IMG/VR virus record: IMGVR_UViG_3300028548_000520
Span: 1 to 20,199 of that record
Direction: 5' to 3' (one strand)
Source: a virus
DNA length: 20,199 bases
The notes below the pieces were generated by a model, which was not told where the DNA came from, searched no databases, and was given only the letters and a program-made list of their open reading frames with translations. The position numbers were made by a program, and so were the translations under genes. Below are positions 14,750-20,199 of this stretch, piece by piece (position 1 is the stretch's first letter; each line of letters opens with the position of its first letter).

Positions 14750-16928
14750 TCTTTTCTTCCTAGCGTCAACAGTCCAGTCTTCGTATGGCTATCAAGACAA
14801 TCAAAGTCTTATAGACTTAACAGGTGTATCAGGTACAACAAATCTCGGTGCTTCTGATGATGGAGTATCGGGTGCATTCAACCTAGACTTTACGTTTGAT
14901 TACTACGGGCAAGAGTTTACACAAGCAAGAGTAGCTACTAATGGTTGCTTACACTTTAAAACTTCAGGAGCTTACTGCAACGACTTTACTCCTGACCCTA
15001 TATCAGGACAACACACCTACACTATGTATCCTTTTTGGACAGACCTTATAAGGGATAATGGGTCTTCGGTACTTGCTAAAAGCTACTCAGACAAGACAGT
15101 CTTTGGGTGGTACGACATGAAAGAATATGGTCGTAACAATACCAACAACAGCTTTGAAGTTATCTTGTGGGGCAATGACACATTTGAATATCGGTACGGA
15201 GCGTTAGATATAGAAAAACATGATGTGCTAATAGGTGAGATAGGAAGCAGTACTTCAGAATCATATCAGTACTTTTTTCATGACCAATGTAGTACAGGAA
15301 CAACTAATTTATCTGGCTGTGTTAGTAGCACTTGGAACAACGCAGATATAAATACAACCCTAGAGAATGGTGGTTCTTTATTAGGTGTAGGAACAGGTAA
15401 CTCTATAGACTGTAGTGACCCACTTAATAATTCAAGTTGTTCAGGTTATGCTTCTGCATACTTGAGTCAAGAGTGTGGATTAACACAATTGCATAGCGAA
15501 GAATGTCCTAACTATTGGGATGCCTATGACGATTTACAATGCGATGAGAACCCACAGTATGCTCCGTTCTGTCCAAGTTACAGACACGAAGATAACATTG
15601 CATACTATAGTGAAGAAGAAGATTATGGTTATACCGAAGAAGACATGTGGTATGACGAAGAGTATGACGAGTGGTTAGACCCTAACGACCCATGCTATGA
15701 GAACAGGTGTGAAGGATTCACAGACGCAGATTGGTACGCACTTGATGCTGAACAGTTTGGTCAGGAGCAGGTAGACGAATGGTTCGGAACTGATATAGCT
15801 TTTGGGGATGATGGTATGGTAGATTTTGAATCTACACCTATGATTTCCTACGAAGACTTAGATGTCTTAATGGATGTTTGGGACACAGAACAAGAACATT
15901 ATCAGATGGCTACGTATGACATGCTACCTATGGATACAACTGTAATGGCACATGAATTAATAATAAGAGAGGAAATAGAAAATGAAATTGTATATGAAGA
16001 AAATGAAAGAGAAGTCTTTGAAACTATGGAAGAACTTGAAGAGTGGTTTGAAGAAGAAACGCTTGAAGCTGAAGAAAGTATTGAAGAAATACTGGCAGTT
16101 GTTAACGAAGAAACTGAAGAGTCTATTCGTGAAGAAACCCGTGAAGAGGAAGTACACGAAGAAAACGAAAGTGTAGTTGAAGAATTGTTTGCGGAGGAAG
16201 ATGAGAGTAGACCCGATGACGAGCGTAAAAGTTCTGTCCGAGTGTCTGCTTTAGACATTATAGCCGGTACAATTAGAACAGCTTCTAATAGTGTTAGTTC
16301 CTCTAGCTACACAAGTACTAGTTCAAATAGCTTAAGTTCCTCTACGGGCTCGTATGGAGCTTCTAGTGGTACTTCTGGGGGTGGTGTAAGTACTTCTAAT
16401 TCTCCCAGTATGTCTGACCAAATATCCTCTGCCAACATCCAGACTAATCAGGTTTTATCAATGAGTGTTGGAGGAAGTTCTTCTGTTGGAGGTTCATCCT
16501 CATTTAGTATTACACCGATGCCTACACTTGACGATTCTCCACAGGTAGTAATGGCAGATGTACAGGTTCAAGACATGCAAGGTGAGATTAATACAGCAGT
16601 TTCAGGAGTCATGACAGCCTCTGAAGCTGACCAAGTAGCTGATAAGATAATTGCTAACAATATCAAAGAGCAACAGGAAGAAGCTGAACAAGAACAGGAA
16701 GATACAGGTGAGTACGGAGATAGGTCAACGCTTGTTGCCTATATAGGATACGTTGCAGGGTTTAATAGCTATAGAGATGCTCAGATACCTCAGCAAGAAA
16801 CGTGGTATGAACCTCGTGCAATTTACGCAGGTGTGACTATCAATGATAACACACAGGCTTTTTACGGATTAGCAGGTGCTAGTCTTAATACGTTAGGTAG
16901 CATGATAAGTATGCAACCAAATCTGTAA
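14724..16928 (+). CDS. Secreted nidogen-like-domain protein with Cys-rich and Glu-rich regions
   Basis: 734 residues from a GTG start at 14724, the first codon that gives a full signal peptide (MLKNLLIASLFFLASTVQS, cleavage near residue 19-22). Residues about 45-190 resemble a nidogen-like (NIDO) domain: FNLDFTFDYYGQEFTQARVA, NGCLHF, YPFWTDL, VFGWYDM and NSFEVILWGNDTFEYRYG appear in the usual order. Residues 230-330 hold about ten Cys within an acidic, Tyr-rich stretch. Residues 410-500 are an almost pure Glu-rich helix. Residues 503-600 are Ser/Gly-rich after VSALDIIAGTIRTASNS. Residues 668-734 form a compact tail with YIGYVAGF and ETWYEPRAIY. NIDO domains occur in extracellular adhesive proteins, so a role outside the inner membrane is inferred. 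The 26-base overlap with the previous gene implies co-expression. Confidence 0.75.
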   Translation: MLKNLLIASLFFLASTVQSSYGYQDNQSLIDLTGVSGTTNLGASDDGVSGAFNLDFTFDYYGQEFTQARVATNGCLHFKTSGAYCNDFTPDPISGQHTYTMYPFWTDLIRDNGSSVLAKSYSDKTVFGWYDMKEYGRNNTNNSFEVILWGNDTFEYRYGALDIEKHDVLIGEIGSSTSESYQYFFHDQCSTGTTNLSGCVSSTWNNADINTTLENGGSLLGVGTGNSIDCSDPLNNSSCSGYASAYLSQECGLTQLHSEECPNYWDAYDDLQCDENPQYAPFCPSYRHEDNIAYYSEEEDYGYTEEDMWYDEEYDEWLDPNDPCYENRCEGFTDADWYALDAEQFGQEQVDEWFGTDIAFGDDGMVDFESTPMISYEDLDVLMDVWDTEQEHYQMATYDMLPMDTTVMAHELIIREEIENEIVYEENEREVFETMEELEEWFEEETLEAEESIEEILAVVNEETEESIREETREEEVHEENESVVEELFAEEDESRPDDERKSSVRVSALDIIAGTIRTASNSVSSSSYTSTSSNSLSSSTGSYGASSGTSGGGVSTSNSPSMSDQISSANIQTNQVLSMSVGGSSSVGGSSSFSITPMPTLDDSPQVVMADVQVQDMQGEINTAVSGVMTASEADQVADKIIANNIKEQQEEAEQEQEDTGEYGDRSTLVAYIGYVAGFNSYRDAQIPQQETWYEPRAIYAGVTINDNTQAFYGLAGASLNTLGSMISMQPNL

Positions 16929-17014
16929 TGAAAGATTTATTAATAGACTTTATTATTTACACAATCTATTGTATTGGATGGTTAAAAATAATTTTAGTTA
17001 CAATTGGAGAATAG
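16928..17014 (+). CDS. 28-residue membrane peptide
   Basis: The ATG at 16928 overlaps the stop of the nidogen-like gene (TAATG) and the frame ends at TAG 17012-17014, just before the next ATG at 17016. The sequence starts MKDLLIDFIIYTIYCIGWLK and ends IILVTIGE. It is mostly hydrophobic with one Lys in the middle. The neat packing between two genes favours a real gene; nothing points to a function. Confidence 0.5.
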   Translation: MKDLLIDFIIYTIYCIGWLKIILVTIGE

Positions 17015-17015
17015 T

Positions 17016-17384
17016 ATGGAATGGTTTGAAAATAAAACAACACAGATAATAGCTTTGGTGGGTATCGTAGGTACGTTGGCAGGGTTTGGGTACACAGGTG
17101 CTACCTATGTGAACCGGTTAGAGAACCTAGAGGCACAAATTGGTGGGATAGGTGATACAGAGAATGCTCAACAGATTATAGAAGAAAGGTTTGTGGGTAT
17201 TGAAACTTCTGTAGAGTACATTAATAAAAGTATTGATGGTGGAATTAATCCTTCTCTAAATGTGATGGCTGAAAATGCTAATGGCATGGGGAAAGATATT
17301 GTAGCATTACAAAAAGAAATAGAGTACCTACAAGAAAGTATAGATACTCTTAAAGATGATAATAAAAATCCTTTATCTAATTAG
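17016..17384 (+). CDS. Membrane-anchored coiled-coil protein at the end of the plus-strand block
   Basis: 122 residues. I choose the ATG at 17016 (MEWFENK) over a TTG at 17004 because GGAG lies six bases before it. Residues 9-30 are a membrane helix (TQIIALVGIVGTLAGFGYTG). The remainder alternates coiled-coil stretches (YVNRLENLEAQIGG; IVALQKEIEYLQESIDTLKD) with a Gly/Asn-rich hinge. The layout fits a protein anchored in the inner membrane with its coil in the periplasm, as in inner-membrane spanins, but no Rz-specific motif is present and no outer-membrane lipoprotein partner is visible. It may belong functionally to the secreted cassette before it. Its 3' end overlaps the opposing 77-residue gene by 8 bases. 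Confidence 0.65.
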   Translation: MEWFENKTTQIIALVGIVGTLAGFGYTGATYVNRLENLEAQIGGIGDTENAQQIIEERFVGIETSVEYINKSIDGGINPSLNVMAENANGMGKDIVALQKEIEYLQESIDTLKDDNKNPLSN

Positions 17385-17610
17385 TTTTAATATTAGCATT
17401 AAGGGCATCCAGTTCTGACTCCAATTCATTATGGATGTTTAATATTTTTCGTCTTGCTTCTCGTATAACTGTTTCAATTATTTTTAAATCTGTTCCTTTA
17501 AATAATTTACTAGCTTGTGATATAGGAAGACCATTAGTTTCTGTAACCAGTCTTCCTTTAGAATCGAAAAGGATATGGAAGGATAATAAATTAGCTTCCG
17601 TTGCTTTCAT
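17377..17610 (-). CDS. 77-residue hypothetical protein downstream of nrdB
   Basis: The start is at 17610 with a GGAG site inside the end of nrdB, which it overlaps by 20 bases. Residues 1-40 look globular (FHILFDSKGRLVTETNGLPI, two or three short strands). Residues 43-77 are helical and charged (TVIREARRKILNIHNELESE). There is no Cys pair, so it is not a glutaredoxin or thioredoxin, which often accompany phage reductases. Function unknown; co-transcription with the reductase genes is likely. Confidence 0.65.
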   Translation of the reverse strand: MKATEANLLSFHILFDSKGRLVTETNGLPISQASKLFKGTDLKIIETVIREARRKILNIHNELESELDALNANIKTN

Positions 17611-18580
17611 TTTGTATCTCCGTAAATGTTATTTTATCTTGCTTACCTCGCAGTCCTGCTTTCATGTAAGCTGTTGCTCTACCTTCAAAGAAGTTTTGAT
17701 GTTCAACACCAAGCACTTCATCTAACCAAGGTAAAGGGTTATCTCTTTGATCAAAGTTAGTTTTTAATCCAAGTTGTAAAAGTCTTCTGTCCGCTATGTA
17801 TCTATTATACGCATACATATCTTTCTTGGTAAGTCCTTTCATGTCTCCAAACTGAAACACTAAGTCTAAGAACTTATCTTCTAACTCTACCATCTCTCTG
17901 CATATCTGATATATCTCAGCTTTAAAATCGTCTGTCCATATCTCTATGTTCTCTTGTATAAATTCTCTAAAGAGTTTAGTCATAGCTTCAACATGTAAAG
18001 ATTCATCACGTATAGAATACGTAACAATCTGCCCCATCCCTTTCATCTTACCAAACCTTGGAAAGTTTAACAAGATTGCAAAGCTACTAAAGAGTTGCAA
18101 GCCTTCTGTAAATCCTGAGTAGACTGCTAATGTTTTAGCAATCTCCCTTTTGTTTTTACGTGTAGGTTTAAAGTCTTTAATGTAGTCATGCTTGTTAGCC
18201 ATCTCTTCATACTCAGAGAAAGCTTTATACTCTATGTCTGGCATACCAACTGTATCAAGTAGTAAGCTGTAGGCATGTTGGTGTATAGACTCCATGTTTG
18301 CAAAGGAGCACATCATCATACGTGCTTCAGGTTTCTTAAATATTCTCATATACTTATCTATATAACCTGAACCAACATCTACATCTGATTGTGTAAACAA
18401 TCTAAATATCTGTGTTAATAAATTTCTTTCTTCGACTGAAAGTTCTTGCCAATCTTTAACGTCTGTGTGTAGTGGTACAGATTCGGGTAGCCAATGCATT
18501 TGATTCTGCTCTACGTATTTCTCAAACATCCAAGGATGATCAAAGGGTTTGTAATAATCTCTTGTGCTTAATAAGCTCAT
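17591..18580 (-). CDS. nrdB: Class I ribonucleotide reductase, small (beta) subunit
   Basis: 329 residues. The subunit generates and stores the tyrosyl radical used by the large subunit to make deoxynucleotides. All expected metal ligands are present: Asp66, Glu97 and His100 (ESIH), Glu159 (FTEGL), Glu193 and His196 (RDESLH). The radical Tyr is Tyr104, seven residues after Glu97. The spacings (31 between the first two ligands, 34 between Glu159 and Glu193) equal those of E. coli NrdB. The tail ends FTEIQNESNGS and lacks the hydrophobic/aromatic end seen in many NrdB that docks on NrdA. AAGGAG precedes the ATG, whose first bases overlap the stop of the 56-residue gene (ATGA). Expression should follow that of nrdA. 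Confidence 0.95.
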   Translation of the reverse strand: MSLLSTRDYYKPFDHPWMFEKYVEQNQMHWLPESVPLHTDVKDWQELSVEERNLLTQIFRLFTQSDVDVGSGYIDKYMRIFKKPEARMMMCSFANMESIHQHAYSLLLDTVGMPDIEYKAFSEYEEMANKHDYIKDFKPTRKNKREIAKTLAVYSGFTEGLQLFSSFAILLNFPRFGKMKGMGQIVTYSIRDESLHVEAMTKLFREFIQENIEIWTDDFKAEIYQICREMVELEDKFLDLVFQFGDMKGLTKKDMYAYNRYIADRRLLQLGLKTNFDQRDNPLPWLDEVLGVEHQNFFEGRATAYMKAGLRGKQDKITFTEIQNESNGS

Positions 18581-18747
18581 GTGTTCTCCTTTTCTAATAT
18601 TAAATAGTCGGCATACTTTTTAAGTAGCCATTTGTTAAAATGTTTTTTAAATTCTTTTTCTGTGTAAAAAACAGATTGTCCTGTTTTATTTTCATCACAA
18701 TAGTCTAGCCACTTTCTGCTGCAAAACTGTTCAAAGGTATTGCTCAC
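18577..18747 (-). CDS. 56-residue protein encoded between nrdA and nrdB
   Basis: GTG start at 18747 within a GTGA overlap with the nrdA stop, and TGA stop within an ATGA overlap with the nrdB start. The frame is open throughout the only gap of the reductase operon. It starts MSNTFEQFCSRKWLDYCDEN, has two Cys (9 and 17), is aromatic and Lys-rich, and ends KYADYLILEKENT. No membrane segment or known motif. Double 4-base overlaps are strong evidence for a translated, co-regulated gene. A role with the reductase is inferred only from place; the Cys are not in a CxxC redox motif. Confidence 0.7.
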   Translation of the reverse strand: MSNTFEQFCSRKWLDYCDENKTGQSVFYTEKEFKKHFNKWLLKKYADYLILEKENT

Positions 18748-20199
18748 CCTTCACAACTCAAACATTCTACATCTTCAAGTCTAACTCGTTCTACTTTAAC
18801 ATTCACGTTCTCAGCATTACGAGCAGCATCTGATCTAAAATAATATAATGATTTTAATTTTTTCATCGCATACCAATGTACATCATTGACGTATTGTAAG
18901 TACTCATCATGTACTGCTTGAGACTCAGTAGCTTTAGGCATAGTGAAAAATAAATTAACACTCTGGCTTTGGCAAACATATTGTTGACGCATGTGTGCAT
19001 GTTCAACTATATAAATTTGATTAATCTCATTAGCAGTTTTAAATACTTCCTTCTCCTCGTCTGTTAGAACATCTATACCTTGGGCTGATCCACTAGCAAT
19101 CGTTATATCTTTCCAAATCTTTTCTCTTTCTTCAAGGCTCAGTCCTTTTTTCTTAAGAACTTTTTCCAAGTACTTGTTCCGCACTTGATACGAGCCTGAT
19201 AAAGTTTTGTGCGTAAACGAGTTAGCACGATATGGTTCAATACTAGGGGAAGTACCGCCACATATAATAGAACTACTGGCATTAGGAGCAATAGCCAGAA
19301 GATGAGCGTTACGCTTATTGCTACCATGTATATCAGGAGCTTCCCCACGTTCTGCACTAAGTCTTTCAGTTGCTGCCACAGCTTTCCCTTTAATGTGGGA
19401 GAACGCAACATTATTAGTGCTAGTAGCGAGTAGCCCTTGGAAAGGTACTCCTTTGCTTTGGAGTAGAGCATGAAAGCCCATCGCTCCAAGACCCACCGAC
19501 CTCTCCCTATACGCTGAATAAGCAGCTTTAACCAGTCCTTCTTTTTCTTCTCTAACATATTTCTTAAACCTCTCAAAATTTGCACTGTACCCACCAATTC
19601 TACTGGTGTCCACAATGTCTTCTATAAAATGCTCTAACACATTGTCAAGCATTGTAATTAAATCATCAATGAACTTATCATCTTTCTTCCACTTATCAAA
19701 GTGTTCTAAGTTGACACTCGACAAACAACATACAGCAGTACGTTCTTCGTTAGTAGGTAATACTATCTCTGAACATAAGTTACTTTGATTTATTTTTAAA
19801 CCTAAATCTTTCTGTCCTTGTGGTAAAAATTCATTACATGTGTCTATGTTTATCATGTATGGCTCGCCTGTCTCTGCTCTTGCGTTCAACATCTGCCACC
19901 ACAAATCTCTAGCAACAACTATCTTAACAGCTTCCCCACTCTTGGGGTCAATCAGTCTCCACTCTGCATCTTTTTGTACAGCATCTAGAAATTCATTGGT
20001 TAAATTTATTCCGTTGTGTATGTTTAAACACTTTCGATTTATATCCCCACCAGATTCTTTACGCATGTTAATAAACTCTTCAATCTCTGGGTGATTAATA
20101 TCCATGTACGCAGCATATGAACCTCGCCTAGTAACACCCTGATTGAATGCTAACATTTGAGAGTCTACTACATGCATGAATGGGATTGAACCAGTAGAA
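18744..20199 (-). CDS. nrdA: Class I ribonucleotide reductase, large (alpha) subunit, 5' partial
   Basis: The frame stays open to the window edge (STGSIPF precedes the Met at 20177), so the N-terminal part, including the ATP-cone region if present, lies outside. 484 residues are visible. The catalytic loop NLCSEI carries the thiyl-radical Cys (codon at 19773-19775) with the flanking Asn and Glu; TAVCCLSSVNLEH holds the second active-site Cys; KSLYYFRSD near the end has the Tyr pair of the radical path; the C-terminus CLSCEG holds the Cys pair that passes electrons from thioredoxin or glutaredoxin. FNQGVTRRGSYAAYMDINHP is typical of class I alpha subunits of phages. It converts ribonucleotides to deoxyribonucleotides with NrdB, supplying phage replication. 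The stop overlaps the GTG of the 56-residue gene. Confidence 0.95.
   Translation of the reverse strand, partial: STGSIPFMHVVDSQMLAFNQGVTRRGSYAAYMDINHPEIEEFINMRKESGGDINRKCLNIHNGINLTNEFLDAVQKDAEWRLIDPKSGEAVKIVVARDLWWQMLNARAETGEPYMINIDTCNEFLPQGQKDLGLKINQSNLCSEIVLPTNEERTAVCCLSSVNLEHFDKWKKDDKFIDDLITMLDNVLEHFIEDIVDTSRIGGYSANFERFKKYVREEKEGLVKAAYSAYRERSVGLGAMGFHALLQSKGVPFQGLLATSTNNVAFSHIKGKAVAATERLSAERGEAPDIHGSNKRNAHLLAIAPNASSSIICGGTSPSIEPYRANSFTHKTLSGSYQVRNKYLEKVLKKKGLSLEEREKIWKDITIASGSAQGIDVLTDEEKEVFKTANEINQIYIVEHAHMRQQYVCQSQSVNLFFTMPKATESQAVHDEYLQYVNDVHWYAMKKLKSLYYFRSDAARNAENVNVKVERVRLEDVECLSCEG

Noticed and set aside
15982-16176. Lys-rich 64-codon plus-strand frame inside the nidogen-like gene
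   Set aside because: It arises from reading the GAA/GAG Glu-rich tract one base off; there is no independent evidence of translation.
17377-17396. Inverted repeat CTAAT/ATTAG as a bidirectional terminator
   Set aside because: The stem is only five AT-rich pairs with mismatches inside and no clear T-run, too weak to call.
19139-19615. 158-codon minus-strand frame within nrdA
   Set aside because: It overlaps the highly conserved nrdA frame on the same strand and is a by-product of codon bias.

Overview
The window is a stretch of an AT-rich, tailed bacteriophage genome, most likely a marine podovirus-type phage. Three things point there. Large proteins of the ejected or internal virion type carry low-complexity, Lys/Arg and 'GGRV'-like tags of a style I associate with marine phage genomes. 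One of them has a lysozyme-fold (transglycosylase) domain. Class I ribonucleotide reductase genes lie on the opposite strand. Two recognisable strand-separated blocks (structural/lysis on +, nucleotide metabolism on -) recall HMO-2011-type phages of marine Alphaproteobacteria, but that placement is from memory and tentative. No tRNA, integrase, transposase, IS element or CRISPR array was seen.

Plus strand, 1-12239 (virion block): the C-terminal part of a tail fibre built of 17-residue repeats and ending in a self-cleaving S74 intramolecular chaperone. Next come three small proteins (two with a membrane segment), a 709-residue Gln/Asn-rich helical structural protein, a 373-residue protein with a basic amphipathic/membrane N-terminus and a 211-residue acidic protein. 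The block closes with an 887-residue protein carrying a transglycosylase-like domain and a 1214-residue putative ejected protein. Genes are tightly packed, often overlapping as TAATG.

Plus strand, 12239-13612 (lysis block): a T4-type (GH24) endolysin without signal peptide, a 50-residue protein, a holin-like protein, a 66-residue protein and a possible 29-residue membrane peptide lacking a normal start codon. A perfect sigma-70-type promoter (TTGACA, 16 bp, TATAAT) sits between endolysin and holin.

Plus strand, 13697-17384 (envelope cassette): two consecutive proteins with Sec-type signal peptides, followed by a 28-residue membrane peptide and a membrane-anchored coiled-coil protein. The first secreted protein has about 170 residues of alternating Asn. 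The second has a nidogen-like domain, a Cys-rich acidic part and a long Glu-rich segment. I know no function for this cassette and it is the best candidate for an undescribed system here.

Minus strand, 20199-17377 (nucleotide block, read right to left): nrdA (partial, runs off the window), a 56-residue gene joined by 4-base overlaps to both neighbours, nrdB with all metal ligands and the radical tyrosine, and a 77-residue unknown protein. This block meets the plus-strand block tail to tail with an 8-base overlap and no clear terminator. The reductase would supply dNTPs for phage DNA synthesis. The plus-strand genes would build the particle, deliver DNA and lyse the host.
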